Assembly (NCBI GenBank): GCA_963730585.1
Contig: CAVSSL010000011.1
Span: 806,001-870,000, forward strand
DNA from: Pedococcus_A sp963730585
Lineage (GTDB): Bacteria > Actinomycetota > Actinomycetes > Actinomycetales > Dermatophilaceae
Direction: 5' to 3'
Length of the DNA: 64,000 nt
Position numbers and translations under genes: made by a program. Of this stretch, positions 48,499 through 57,603 are shown piece by piece (position 1 is the first letter of the stretch; each line of letters opens with the position of its first letter). The notes under the pieces were generated by a model that did no database searches, was not told the DNA's origin, and saw nothing but the letters and a program-made list of their open reading frames with translations.

Positions 48499-49659
48499 TC
48501 ACGTCTCGGGGGTCCGGCCGCCGACCGGCCCATCCGTGCGTGCCCGCGGCAGTGCCGGCTCGCCATCCGCGTCGGTACCCCGACGCTCGAGCTCGGCATC
48601 GAGCTGTGCGGACAGTTGCTCACCGCTTGCTCGGAGGGCCCGTTCGAGCATGGGCGTCATCAGCCTCGCGACGATGCGCTCCCGGCGCGTGTCCGCCGGT
48701 CCCATGCGCAGGTGAAGGACCGTTCCGCCGTTCGTGGGCTCGAGTTCGGTCGTCTGGAGGAAGTGCAGCTCGCCCATCGGGGTCGGGACGGTGTTGCGGA
48801 TCGTGAGGTAGTCGTACGGGCGCCAGTCCAGCAGGTGCTCGACGCTCGCCTTGCCGCCGTGGACGCAGTGGTTCGTGGAGCCCACGCCTCGGCGGTTGCC
48901 GGTCGCCATCACCTCAACCCCGGTCACTCCGGCCTGCCAGCCCACGCGGCGACCGGGAGTCGTCACGAACTCCCAGAGGACCTGAGGCGGCGCCGACGTC
49001 ATCTGCTCGAACCGGAAGGTCGCCTCTTCCTCGGTGACGATGACGCGAGTGCGTGACTCCTCCTCGTGCCAGCGCCGCTCGAGGTCGTGGACCCAGGCGC
49101 TGACGGTGCCGATGTGCTCGTACGTCTGGCTGGTGGACAACATGCCCAGTGCCGACACGTCCACGTCCATAGCGTCGACGCACGGCTGGGTGAACAAGGC
49201 ATACGCCTCGATGCCGGTCACTTCGACGACGTCGTTCTTGAGCAGGCGGTGGACCAGGATGACGTCGGGCCCGAGGAGCTCGTCGTGACCGGCGACGCGC
49301 TGGCGCAGGATCGTGCCGTGGTGGACGACGAACTTGAGGTTGAGGTCGGGGATGCGCGCGCAGGCGTTGCAGGTACAGGACGTCGCCTGACGCACATCGC
49401 GGCGGCGCTGCCGGAAGCCGAAGTAGCAGCGCTCGATCGTGTCCAGCAGCAGCGAGCCGTCGATCCTCTCGGTGACCGCGAACGTGAAGGCAGCATCCCC
49501 CTCGAGCTTGGCGAGCCGGAAGTCGTTGCCCAGGGAGTTGACGATCGTGCGCATCAGGTCCGCGAGGATGTCCTCGGCGTGGCTGAGCTCGACGCTGGAG
49601 AGATACGCGGTGTACCCGGAGATGTCGGCGATGAGGAGACATGCGGGCTCAGTGGCCAT
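48499..49659 (-). CDS. DUF2652-type cyclase-like protein fused to an SRPBCC domain
   Basis: 386 residues from ATG 49659. Residues 1-190 begin EPACLLIADISGYTAYLSSVEL, followed by FRLAKLEGDAAFTFAVTER and CNACARIPDLNLKFVVHHGTILRQ. This resembles a class III cyclase-like (DUF2652) fold in which several catalytic positions are replaced. From about 210, a START/SRPBCC-like ligand barrel follows (TFRFEQMTSAPPQVLWEFVTTPGRRVGW, GEL HFLQTTELEP region). Its activity is unknown; it could be a ligand-binding degenerate cyclase. A basic, disordered tail ends the protein. Confidence 0.75.
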   Translation of the reverse strand: MATEPACLLIADISGYTAYLSSVELSHAEDILADLMRTIVNSLGNDFRLAKLEGDAAFTFAVTERIDGSLLLDTIERCYFGFRQRRRDVRQATSCTCNACARIPDLNLKFVVHHGTILRQRVAGHDELLGPDVILVHRLLKNDVVEVTGIEAYALFTQPCVDAMDVDVSALGMLSTSQTYEHIGTVSAWVHDLERRWHEEESRTRVIVTEEEATFRFEQMTSAPPQVLWEFVTTPGRRVGWQAGVTGVEVMATGNRRGVGSTNHCVHGGKASVEHLLDWRPYDYLTIRNTVPTPMGELHFLQTTELEPTNGGTVLHLRMGPADTRRERIVARLMTPMLERALRASGEQLSAQLDAELERRGTDADGEPALPRARTDGPVGGRTPET

Positions 49660-50133
49660 CGGCGTACCTCTCGGAAACAAAGGTCCGGAAGCACTGTGGG
49701 TGAATGGTTGGCGACCCCATGTGCTTCTCCTCGACTGGGGCGACGAGCCTGCTTCGGGGGACTCTGACGACGACCACACCGCCCGACGGGCGGACGACCA
49801 GGCCCTCCAAGCGCAAGGTACCGCTGCGCCCCCTACCGGGTCGACGGTGGCGTGGCACGTCAGGCGCTGCTGGCGCGCGTTCGCCCGCTGCCGCCAAGCA
49901 CCCCCACCTCCGGGCGACAACGCCAACAACCCTTCATATGGCTGATGAGGACCGAAGAACTCGGCAGTGAGTGGGGCGTGAGCTCAGCCCTCGTCACGAC
50001 TCCACCGCGTGAACGACGACGGACACCTGCACACGACCATGGATCTTCATACCGACGGGTGGCACCCGCGTCACCAGCCAAGGCACCGGGGTCAACCCGA
50101 GGGCGCCGGTGACGTGTGAAGGTCGGGTGGTCT
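49660..50133. other. 474-bp stretch without a recognised gene
   Basis: Gap between the DUF2652 gene and the ABC-2 permease. Plus-strand frames here (for example 49704-49970) are Thr/Arg/Pro-rich and show no family features, and the minus frames are equally shadow-like. I found no RNA gene or clear hairpin. Confidence 0.4.
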
Positions 50134-50931
50134 CTACTTGACCTCCGACCTCATGGCCAGGCGCAGGCCGAGCAGTGCCGGCAGGATCAGCCACAGCGTC
50201 GTGGCCACCGCGAGGCGCGCCCACTGCACCCCGGCGACGGTGCCGTCGAAGAGGAAGGACTGCGCGTAGTTCAGGTCCACCCACGGACGAGTGTTCCGGA
50301 ACCCTGGCTCGTTGGTCACCAGCAGCCCGAACACCGTCGGGACCAGGAGCGAGATGACGAAGTAGGCCACGAGAGCCACCGGAGTGCTGCGGAAGAGGAT
50401 GCCGAGCGAGGTGCCCAGGAGCAGGGAGATCAGGCTCGCGAGGACGATCTCGAGGAAGTGGACGATCGACACATCCCACACCCGGTCGGTCCCGGTGACG
50501 GCCGGGCCGATCACGTTGCCGGCGAGGCCGAAGACGAGTGCGATCAGCATTGACACCACTCCGACAATCACCGAGGCGATGACCTTCGCGAGGATCACCC
50601 GGGTCCGGTGCGGTACGAGCGTGAAGGTGGTCAGGCCCGTGCGCTGGCTCCACTCACCGGTGATCGCGAGGATCGCGATGATCGGCAGGATGACCGTCAT
50701 CGGAAAGCCGATCGCCGCCGCGAACGTGTAGAAGGTGAGGTCCGACTCCGGGGCGAAGGCGATGGTGGCCACCGTGGACACCACGGCGGCGATGAGGATG
50801 CTCGCCATCAACCAGAAACCCGCGCGGGTGTCGAACATCTTGCGCAGCTCGACCCCGACCACCCGCGACAGCGGGACCTCGTGGAAGTGCAGCGGTTCTT
50901 TGTGGACCGGGTCCAGGGCGATCGTGCTCAT
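50134..50931 (-). CDS. ABC-2 type transporter permease
   Basis: 265 residues from ATG 50931 (MSTIALDPVHKEPLHFHEVP). About six membrane helices (MASILIAAVVSTVATIAFAP, GFPMTVILPIIAILAIT, VIASVIVGVVSMLIALVFGLAG, IVLASLISLLLGTSLGILF, LVAYFVISLLVPTVFGLLV). This is the usual ABC-2 exporter permease pattern. Its start overlaps the end of the ATPase gene by four bases (ATGA). Probable role: export of a lipid or drug together with the ATPase. Confidence 0.92.
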   Translation of the reverse strand: MSTIALDPVHKEPLHFHEVPLSRVVGVELRKMFDTRAGFWLMASILIAAVVSTVATIAFAPESDLTFYTFAAAIGFPMTVILPIIAILAITGEWSQRTGLTTFTLVPHRTRVILAKVIASVIVGVVSMLIALVFGLAGNVIGPAVTGTDRVWDVSIVHFLEIVLASLISLLLGTSLGILFRSTPVALVAYFVISLLVPTVFGLLVTNEPGFRNTRPWVDLNYAQSFLFDGTVAGVQWARLAVATTLWLILPALLGLRLAMRSEVK

Positions 50932-51824
50932 GCTGCTTTCCCGTCTCGTGAAGTGTCGGCGGTCAGGGCCAGGAACATCTCCTCCAGGCCCACGTCGGCC
51001 GTGCGCAGCTCGGTGAGGGCGACGCCGGACTCGTGGGCGACCAGCCCTACGACGGCGGGCTCGGCATTGGCATGCAGACCACCGTCGTGGGTGCGAGTCG
51101 TGACCAGCCCCGAGTCGCGCAAGGCCCGCTCGAGGGCTTCGATGTCGCGGGCCCCGACGACGGTGCCCGCGCCCCTGAGGAGTTCCGCCTTGGAGCCCTG
51201 GGAGATGATCCGGCCACTCCCGATCACAACGATGTCGTCTGCGATGACCCCGACCTCGTGCAGCAGGTGCGACGACAGCAGGACGGTTCCGCCCTCGTCG
51301 GCGAAGCCGCGCAGGAGGTCCCGCATCCACCGGATGCCGGCCGGGTCCAGGCCGTTGGCCGGTTCGTCGAGGATCAGCACGGACGGTGCGCCAATCAGTG
51401 CGACCGCCACACCCAGGCGTTGACGCATCCCGAGCGAGTAGGTGCCCACGCGGCGGTCTGCTGCGGTCTCGGTGAGCCCGACGCGTTCCACCATCTCCGG
51501 GACCCGGTCGGCCGGTAGCCCCATCGTCCGCTGGGCGAGCGTGAGGATCTCTCGACCCGTTCGGCCGGCGTGCTGGGCCGAGGCGTCGAGCATGACGCCT
51601 ACCTCCCGGCCCGGGTTGGGCAGCTCCGCGAAGGTGCGGTCATGGATGGTGACGTGCCCGGCGAGAGGGCGGGTGAGGCCGACCATCATCCGCATCGAGG
51701 TGGACTTGCCGGCACCGTTCGGCCCGAGGAAGCCGGTGACCCGACCGGGCCGGGCAATGAAGGTGACGTCGTCGACGACAAGGCGACTGCCGTACTTCTT
51801 GGACAGTGACTCGACCCTGATCAT
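50928..51824 (-). CDS. ABC transporter ATP-binding protein (ABC-2 type exporter)
   Basis: 298 residues from ATG 51824, with AGGAGGG eight bases upstream. Walker A is FLGPNGAGKSTSMRMMVGL, the signature TYSLGMRQRLGVAVAL, Walker B VLILDEPANGLDPAGIRW and the H-loop GTVLLSSHLLHEVG. It is coupled to the permease downstream. This simple ATPase-permease pair resembles drug, bacteriocin or lipid exporters (DrrA-type). Confidence 0.95.
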   Translation of the reverse strand: MIRVESLSKKYGSRLVVDDVTFIARPGRVTGFLGPNGAGKSTSMRMMVGLTRPLAGHVTIHDRTFAELPNPGREVGVMLDASAQHAGRTGREILTLAQRTMGLPADRVPEMVERVGLTETAADRRVGTYSLGMRQRLGVAVALIGAPSVLILDEPANGLDPAGIRWMRDLLRGFADEGGTVLLSSHLLHEVGVIADDIVVIGSGRIISQGSKAELLRGAGTVVGARDIEALERALRDSGLVTTRTHDGGLHANAEPAVVGLVAHESGVALTELRTADVGLEEMFLALTADTSRDGKAA

Positions 51825-52234
51825 GGGACCCTCCTCAAGGTGTGATCCTTCGACCACTGGGAAGCGGGCCGCTGCCGCCGGTGGTTCCGCCGAGGCACTG
51901 CCCGGCTCTCTTCCATGCGAAGCCCGCCGTACCTCGAGCCCTCAGCCCGTGCCGTCTGGGTAGAACTCGATCCGGCAAGCATGTGAGTTCTGTCACTCCA
52001 AGGTGCGCAACGCCTGAGCGCCGAAGAAGGGCCAAAAGACCCGACGGTGAGAGCTCGACGCCCGCCCGATGTTCAAGGACGAACCGTCGCGCCACGCCCC
52101 GGCTCACGTGCACTGGATTCCGACGCACCCACGACACAGCCAGGCGAGGCCTGTGACAGCTGGGGACCTTGGTCCCTGTCGGGCGGCACCGTGAGGAATG
52201 AGACTGCGCGGGTCGGAAGAAAGAAGGTCTGGCC
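51825..52234. other. 410-bp stretch without a recognised gene
   Basis: Divergent gap between the ABC exporter (minus strand) and the 52 kb operon (plus strand). Frames covering it are basic and unlike proteins. It presumably holds the two promoters. I see no strong palindrome. Confidence 0.4.
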
Positions 52235-52474
52235 ATGAGTCAGACGACGACACCGACGGGACCGACCCCCGACCACCGCCACGAGAGTTCGGTTCGGCAG
52301 GACGGGGTCCTCGAGCCGGAACCAGACCCTCGTTCCACCCGGGCACGACCCGAGGCGCGCGGTGGTATCGACGCGGTCAAGGGCGCCTTGCTCCGCCTGC
52401 AGCGGGACGCAGCCGCCCACTGTGGCGCCGCCACCCTGCCCGGCCGAGCAGGGCAGTCGTCACGATCCACCTGA
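52235..52474 (+). CDS. small hydrophilic hypothetical protein
   Basis: 79 residues from an ATG. The sequence (MSQTTTPTGPTPDHRHESSV and later GIDAVKGALLRLQRDAAAH) is polar and probably disordered, with one short helix near residues 45-60. AAGGTC upstream is a weak ribosome site. It is directly ahead of, and in the same direction as, the CoA-binding gene, so it may be the first gene of that operon. Composition alone cannot exclude a chance frame. Confidence 0.35.
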   Translation: MSQTTTPTGPTPDHRHESSVRQDGVLEPEPDPRSTRARPEARGGIDAVKGALLRLQRDAAAHCGAATLPGRAGQSSRST

Positions 52475-52484
52475 GGAGGCCACC

Positions 52485-52955
52485 GTGCAAACCATCCAGC
52501 AAGCAGCTGCACAGTTCCTGTCCAAGAAGCGGATCGCAGTCACTGGTGTCTCCAGAAGCGCCCAGAACCACGGCGCCAACGTCGTCTTCAACCGCCTGAG
52601 AGACCGTGGGTACGACGTCTTCCCGGTCAACCCGAACACTGAGCAGGTCGAAGGTGTAACCAGCTACCACGATCTGCACAGCATCCCCGGAGGCGTCGAC
52701 GCGGTCGTGATCGCCACCGCACCCTCGCGGGCCGAGGGGACGATGCGCGAGTGCGACGAGCTGGGGATCGAGCACGTCTGGATGCACCGCTCCTACGGTG
52801 CCGGCAGCGTCAACGAGGCCGCGACAACCTATGGACGGGACCACGGCATCACCGTGATCGACGGAGGGTGCCCACTGATGTTCGACCCGACGGCCGACTT
52901 CGGCCACAAGGTCATGCGCGTGGTCTACCGGAGCCACGTTCCCAGGACCGTGTGA
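52485..52955 (+). CDS. CoA-binding (succinyl-CoA synthetase-like Rossmann) protein
   Basis: 156 residues. GTG start at 52485 with GAGGAGG six bases upstream. The Rossmann fold of CoA-binding domains is visible: RIAVTGVSRSAQNHGANVVFNRLRDRGYDVFPVNPNTEQV, DAVVIATAPSRAEGTMRECDELGIEHVW and HGITVIDGGCPLMF. YccU-type proteins of this size bind CoA; their role is unclear. In this operon (ABM-like, wax ester synthase, hydrolase) it may be linked to acyl-CoA handling. That link is inferred. Confidence 0.87.
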   Translation: MQTIQQAAAQFLSKKRIAVTGVSRSAQNHGANVVFNRLRDRGYDVFPVNPNTEQVEGVTSYHDLHSIPGGVDAVVIATAPSRAEGTMRECDELGIEHVWMHRSYGAGSVNEAATTYGRDHGITVIDGGCPLMFDPTADFGHKVMRVVYRSHVPRTV

Positions 52956-52993
52956 AGGCTCGGTCATCGCCCACCCACGAAGGGGAAGACACC

Positions 52994-53782
52994 ATGTCCT
53001 TCCTGGAAGTGACCGTCCGCGCCGAGGTGCGGCCGGGTCAGTTTGACGGCTTCAAGGCTCAGGCGGCCGAGATCGTCCGCCTCACCGCAGAGCAGGACAC
53101 CCACACCTTGCGCTGCGACTGGTTCATCTCTGACGACCAGACCCACTGCCAGGTGCACGAGCTGTTCTCGGACGAACAGGGTTTGCTCGAGCACAAGATG
53201 CACACGATGGAGGCGACGACTCGCCTCTTCCGTGAGTACGCGTCCGGCCACCAGTCGACGCTCTTCGGCCAGGTCTCGCCCAGCTTCACCGACATCGTCA
53301 GGGCGCGCACGGGGACAGCGCCCCCCGTCTTCACCTTCCTGCAGGGACTCGACCCGAGCGGGCCCGGCGCCATGACGGCCAGGCCCGAGGAGGCGCGGAA
53401 CCTGTCCGGGGAACGCCTCGAGGTGCATGCGCACATGCGGGTCCGACCGGGGCAGCTGGCGGGGTTCACCGCCCAGGCCGCCGAGCTCGTCGCGATCACC
53501 CGCGAACTGGACACCCAGACCAGCCGGTACGACTGGTATCTCGACGAGGACAGCTCCGTGTGCGAGGTGCACGAGGCCTACGTGACCGGCCAGGGCCTGT
53601 TCGAGCACAACGCGCACATCATGGGCGCGCGGGCGACCCTGTTCGAGCGCTACGCCGACGACCACCGGATGTCCGCCTTCGGCCACGTCTCACAGGAGCT
53701 CAGGGAGCTCGGCCGCAAGCATGCCGGCGGAATCGCCGTGTACTCGCTGCTGCAGGGCCTCGGAACCGCTGCCACGGTGTAG
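52994..53782 (+). CDS. protein with two tandem ABM-like (antibiotic biosynthesis monooxygenase) domains
   Basis: 262 residues made of two related halves. Half 1 is LEVTVRAEVRPGQFDGFKAQAAEIVRLTAEQDTHTLRCDWFISDD. Half 2 is LEVHAHMRVRPGQLAGFTAQAAELVAITRELDTQTSRYDWYLDED. Each is followed by CQ/CEVHE..., QGL.EH.. and a SL/FLQGL end. The internal duplication gives a pseudo-dimer of the ferredoxin-like ABM fold. Function unknown. It begins 38 bp after the CoA-binding gene and ends 21 bp before the wax ester synthase-like gene. Confidence 0.82.
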   Translation: MSFLEVTVRAEVRPGQFDGFKAQAAEIVRLTAEQDTHTLRCDWFISDDQTHCQVHELFSDEQGLLEHKMHTMEATTRLFREYASGHQSTLFGQVSPSFTDIVRARTGTAPPVFTFLQGLDPSGPGAMTARPEEARNLSGERLEVHAHMRVRPGQLAGFTAQAAELVAITRELDTQTSRYDWYLDEDSSVCEVHEAYVTGQGLFEHNAHIMGARATLFERYADDHRMSAFGHVSQELRELGRKHAGGIAVYSLLQGLGTAATV

Positions 53783-53803
53783 CAGGCCCAAGGGACACCA
53801 GCC

Positions 53804-55189
53804 ATGACCCGCACGCGCCCACTGGAACGGGTGACCGCCTCCGACCTCTTCCTGCTGCTGTGGGAGGACTACGGGTGGCCCACCGACATCGGAGGGGTCG
53901 CCATCCTCGACGGCACCGACCTCCTCGACGCGGGGGGCACCGTGCCCATCGACAAGGTGCGACGCCACCTCGAGCCCAAGCTCAGCTCCGTGCCCCGCTT
54001 CCGCCAGGTGCTCCACCGGCCGCCACTCGGGCTGGGCTGGCCCCTGTGGGTCGACGCACCCTCCTTCGACCTCGCCGAACACGTCCGGGTCCGACCGCTG
54101 CCCGAGCCGGCCGACGAGGACCAGCTGCTGCGAGTCGCTGCGGACCTGGCCCGACGGCCATTCGCGCCGGCCCGGCCACCGTGGGAGCTCTGGCTGCTCC
54201 CCGGGCTGCCCGGTCGCCGGATCGGCGCCTTCCTGCGAGTGCATCACGTGCTCGCTGACGGCGCCGCGGCCCTGGCCGCCTTCGGCGCCCTGCTGGACCC
54301 GAGCGCTGACACACCCAGCCCACCGGCACGATCCTGGTCCCCCAGTCCTGCACCCACGCCAGCCCAGCTCCTTCGCGACAACATCGTCCGCCGGCGGCGT
54401 GAACTCGGTCGGGCTCTGGCGGGACTCGCCCACCCGCGCGCGACGATCCGTCTGGCCCGGCAGGTGCTGCCGGCGTGGCGGGAGGTCCTGTCCGAGGCGC
54501 CCGCGCCGAGCACCAGCCTCAACGTCCCGGTCAGTGCCGACCGGCGGTTCCTCGTCATCCGTGCCGAGCTTGACACCACGAGGCAGGTCGCGCGCTCACA
54601 CGACGCCAAGGTCAACGACGTCCTGCTCACCGTGGTGGCCGCAGGCCTGCGTGAGCTGCTGGGCAGTCGCGGTGAGGATGTCCGTGGGCTGGTGCAGCGC
54701 GCCATGGTCACCATCACCTCGCCGCCCGCCGAACACGCCGGCGGCAACAAGCCGGGCTGGATGATGGTGCCCCTCCCCCTCGGCGAGCCGGACGCCGTCC
54801 GCCGGCTGGAGGCCATCACAGCCGAGACGGCCGCGCGCAAGCGGCGCACCCGCCCGGAGGCAGGCAGCGGAGTCTTCCGTTTCGTCGCCGGTCAACGCGT
54901 CTGGTACCGGCGGTTCCCTCAACAGCGCTCGGTGAACCTGGTCGTCAGCAACGTGCCCGGTCCACCCACGCCGCTGTACCTCGCAGGCGCGAGAGTGCTG
55001 GAGATGTTCCCGACCATGCCCACGATGGGCAACCTCACCCTTGTCGTCGGGGCGCTCTCGTATGCCGGACAGCTCACCATCACCGCTGTCGCCGACGCCC
55101 AGCACTGCGCCGACGTGGGGACGTTCACCCAAGGCGTCCGAGCGGCGCTCGACGACCTCACGCCCACGCACGCGCGCGCTGTCTCATGA
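53804..55189 (+). CDS. wax ester synthase / diacylglycerol acyltransferase-family protein
   Basis: 461 residues. The WS/DGAT N-terminal start is ERVTASDLFLLLWEDYGWPT. The catalytic HHxxxDG motif is FLRVHHVLADGAAALAAF. The C-terminal region has VNDVLLTVVAAGLRELLG, NKPGWMMVPLPLGEPD, RSVNLVVSNVPGPPTPLYLAGA and LTIVG..YAGQLTITAVADA, matching the family. These enzymes make wax esters or triacylglycerol from acyl-CoA, typical for dormancy or storage in actinomycetes. Its stop (ATGA) overlaps an ATG in another frame. Confidence 0.9.
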   Translation: MTRTRPLERVTASDLFLLLWEDYGWPTDIGGVAILDGTDLLDAGGTVPIDKVRRHLEPKLSSVPRFRQVLHRPPLGLGWPLWVDAPSFDLAEHVRVRPLPEPADEDQLLRVAADLARRPFAPARPPWELWLLPGLPGRRIGAFLRVHHVLADGAAALAAFGALLDPSADTPSPPARSWSPSPAPTPAQLLRDNIVRRRRELGRALAGLAHPRATIRLARQVLPAWREVLSEAPAPSTSLNVPVSADRRFLVIRAELDTTRQVARSHDAKVNDVLLTVVAAGLRELLGSRGEDVRGLVQRAMVTITSPPAEHAGGNKPGWMMVPLPLGEPDAVRRLEAITAETAARKRRTRPEAGSGVFRFVAGQRVWYRRFPQQRSVNLVVSNVPGPPTPLYLAGARVLEMFPTMPTMGNLTLVVGALSYAGQLTITAVADAQHCADVGTFTQGVRAALDDLTPTHARAVS

Positions 55190-55360
55190 GCGCCAACGAC
55201 GTGGGACCCGGCGGTCGGGCAGTCCGGGGTCCGGGCCCAGCCGCCGCTGTCCCATCTGAGGCAGCAGTCCCACCTCGCGCACGAACGTCCGAATGACGCC
55301 CTGACGGGTTTCGTCCACGCAGATGGATGCGAGCTGTACTACGAGCAACGGGGCGAGGGG

Positions 55361-56689
55361 GTGCCGATCCTGCTCATTCCCCCCGCGGGAACGACCGCCT
55401 CGACCTGGGGGCCGGTGACGGAGGAGCTGGCCCGCGTCGCGAGGGTCATCACGTACGACCGCCGCGGGTACGCCCGCAGTGCCGGCCCACCCGTCCGCAC
55501 CGTTTCACGGCATACGGCCGACGCCGCCACGATCCTGGAACACCTGGCCACCACGCCGGCCATCGCCGTGGGAACCAGCGCCGGGGCCACCATCGCGGTC
55601 GACCTGGCCGTTCGACGGCCAGACCTCCTCCGGGCGGTCGTCGCGCACGAGGCTGCTTGGCGTGCCAACCGCCACGTGCCGACCCGATCCCAGCTGGCGT
55701 CTGTGGTCCGTCTCGCCTGGCTGAGCGTCCTCAAGCGGCACGAGGAAGCAGCTGAGATCTTGCTGCGCGCCGCGTACTCCTACCGCGAGGGCGGCACCGC
55801 GTGGGACGCCTTCCCGGAGGAGTGGAGGCGGATCGCCCGGGAGAACGCTCGCGCGGCGCTGTGGGACTTCCGCAACTCGATCGGCAACTACCCGTCCCCC
55901 GCGCGGCTCGCCACGCTCCGTCTCCCGGTCGTGTGCAGCTACGGCGCCCGCAGCCCCCTCAACATCGTCCAGTTGACCCTTGCGCTGGCGGCTGCCATCC
56001 CGACCGCGCGTACCCAGGAGATCCCCGGTGCGGGGCACGCGGCACCATTTGATGCCACGTCCGACTTCGTCCAGCTCGTCACCGACGTCATCACCAGCAG
56101 TGCCAAGGACCGCGCCGTCGACTGGTCTCCTGCTGCCGAACCTCACCGGCACGCGCCCAAGGCGCGAGACGGCGATGCCACCGCAAGCCGGGCGCCGACA
56201 GGGTCGAGGACGGGGGCAGCGGCGCGTCTCGAGGCCTTCACGCGGTGGCTCTACCGCGGCGGTCGACCGAACTCGCTGGCACGCACCCTCAACGGCGCGT
56301 GGGCGCGAGTCTTCGCGACGGGTCGGGGCCCCGCCATGGTCGCCACCCTCGAGGTTGTGGGCCGTAGATCGGGAAACCCGGTGAGGCTGCCCGTCGTGAT
56401 TGCCGACCTGGCTGGTGAGCGCTACCTGGTGTCAATGCTCGGAGAGGGCACCAACTGGGTACGCAACGTCCGTGCTGCCGGCCACCGGGCGGTACTCATC
56501 AAGGGCGACCGGACACCGGTCCGCCTGGAGGAGGTGCCGGTCGAGAAGCGCGCCCCGATCATCAAGCGCTACTGCCAGGTCGCCACCAGCGGCCGCGTCC
56601 ACATCCCCGTCGACCCCACAGCGCCCGCTTCCGAGTTCGAGGCGATCGCCGCCCAGTACCCGGTGTTCCGCATCGTGACACTGCACTGA
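55361..56689 (+). CDS. alpha/beta hydrolase fused to a deazaflavin-dependent nitroreductase-like (DUF385) domain
   Basis: 442 residues from a GTG at 55361. Residues 1-240 are an alpha/beta hydrolase (PILLIPPAGTTASTWGPVTEELA, VITYDRRGYARSAGPP, elbow IAVGTSAGATIAVDLA with GTSAG, GAGHAAPFD). Residues 285-442 resemble F420-dependent DUF385 proteins (GAWARVFATGRGPAMVATLEVVGRRSGNPVRLPVVIADLAGERYLVSMLGEGTNWVRNVRAAG). The frame upstream also reads GFVHADGCELYYEQRGEG, the expected first strands of the hydrolase, but has no start codon before the WS/DGAT stop. The true start may be the ATG at 55186 with a frameshift near 55290. Confidence 0.82.
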   Translation: MPILLIPPAGTTASTWGPVTEELARVARVITYDRRGYARSAGPPVRTVSRHTADAATILEHLATTPAIAVGTSAGATIAVDLAVRRPDLLRAVVAHEAAWRANRHVPTRSQLASVVRLAWLSVLKRHEEAAEILLRAAYSYREGGTAWDAFPEEWRRIARENARAALWDFRNSIGNYPSPARLATLRLPVVCSYGARSPLNIVQLTLALAAAIPTARTQEIPGAGHAAPFDATSDFVQLVTDVITSSAKDRAVDWSPAAEPHRHAPKARDGDATASRAPTGSRTGAAARLEAFTRWLYRGGRPNSLARTLNGAWARVFATGRGPAMVATLEVVGRRSGNPVRLPVVIADLAGERYLVSMLGEGTNWVRNVRAAGHRAVLIKGDRTPVRLEEVPVEKRAPIIKRYCQVATSGRVHIPVDPTAPASEFEAIAAQYPVFRIVTLH

Positions 56690-56777
56690 GGTCAGGCAGG
56701 CGCATCACGCTCGATCGTGCACTGGCGCGCCCGCGGCATCGGCGCCCCCGGAAGCCGCCGCCTTGCAGCTCAGCGGC

Positions 56778-57011
56778 TCAGCCGTCGGTGTCGCGGGCTG
56801 TCACGTCGCGGGCAGCCAACCACATCTCGAACCGACCGGACGGCGAGATGAGGAAGGTGTGGAGCTGGGGTTCGAAGTCAGCGACGTGCTGACGCAACTC
56901 GAACATCCGGTAGTCCACGAGTCGGTCCGGATCGCACCTGTGCGCCCAATCGGTCGAGCGCTCGACCGAGTCGCCACACTCCTCGCACGGCATGAACCTT
57001 GACATAAACAT
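56778..57011 (-). CDS. small conserved zinc-ribbon-like actinobacterial protein
   Basis: 77 residues: MFMSRFMPCEECGDSVERSTDWAHRCDPDRLVDYRMFELRQHVADFEPQLHTFLISPSGRFEMWLAA. The CxxC and HRC cluster at the N-terminus could bind zinc. The rest is helical. It resembles small conserved hypotheticals of actinomycetes, but I know of no assigned function. It runs opposite to its neighbours and stands alone. Confidence 0.7.
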   Translation of the reverse strand: MFMSRFMPCEECGDSVERSTDWAHRCDPDRLVDYRMFELRQHVADFEPQLHTFLISPSGRFEMWLAARDVTARDTDG

Positions 57012-57147
57012 GAGAACACGTCCTTCAGGGCAAACGGGACACGTTCATTGTGCCCGAGAACCGAGGTGTAAACAGCGTTGTGGGCCTTCGGCCGGCAGCC
57101 ATACGCTGGTGGACGCGGAGCAGCAGGTGCCAAGAGCGGAGGCTCTG

Positions 57148-57603
57148 ATGGCAGACAACGCAAACCTTGCAACCAGTCTTTACGAAGCGTGGAACCGACG
57201 TGACTTCGACACGTTGGCGAACCTGACCGCCTCGGACGCCGAGATCGTCGTGATGGGCGCTGGCGATACGTTCCGGGGAGTCGAAGGCGCCCGGCAGTAC
57301 GGCACGATGTGGGCCAACGCCTTCCCCGACGGCTCCATCACGATCGACCGGGTCGTCTCCTCGGGCGAGACCGTGGTCGTGGAGCTCACCGGCCGCGGCA
57401 CACACACAGGAGACCTGGTCACCTCCATGGGTGTGTTCCCGCCGACCGGCAAGTCCATAACGCTGCAGCTGTGCGACGTGTACGAGTTCCGGGACGGCAA
57501 GATCCGCTCGCAGCACGCCTACATGGACAGCGGTTCACTCACCACCCAGCTCGGCCTCACCGGGCAGGCGGCCACCACCCAGCGCATGGCTGGGGAACAG
57601 TAG
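57148..57603 (+). CDS. SnoaL-like / ester cyclase-family protein
   Basis: 151 residues from ATG 57148 with GGAGG five bases upstream. NTF2-like fold: NLATSLYEAWNRRDFDTLANLTASDAEIVVMGAGDTFRGVEGA, MWANAFPDGSITIDRVVSSGETVVVELTGRGTHTG, and the C-terminal YMDSGSLTTQLGLTG. Substrate unknown. A more divergent relative follows at 58.0 kb with a similar C-terminal block (FDQLDLLTQLGL). Confidence 0.87.
   Translation: MADNANLATSLYEAWNRRDFDTLANLTASDAEIVVMGAGDTFRGVEGARQYGTMWANAFPDGSITIDRVVSSGETVVVELTGRGTHTGDLVTSMGVFPPTGKSITLQLCDVYEFRDGKIRSQHAYMDSGSLTTQLGLTGQAATTQRMAGEQ

Noticed and set aside
49439..49970. plus-strand frames between the DUF2652 gene and the ABC permease
   Set aside because: Ser/Thr/Arg/Pro-rich with no motifs; they overlap the DUF2652 gene.
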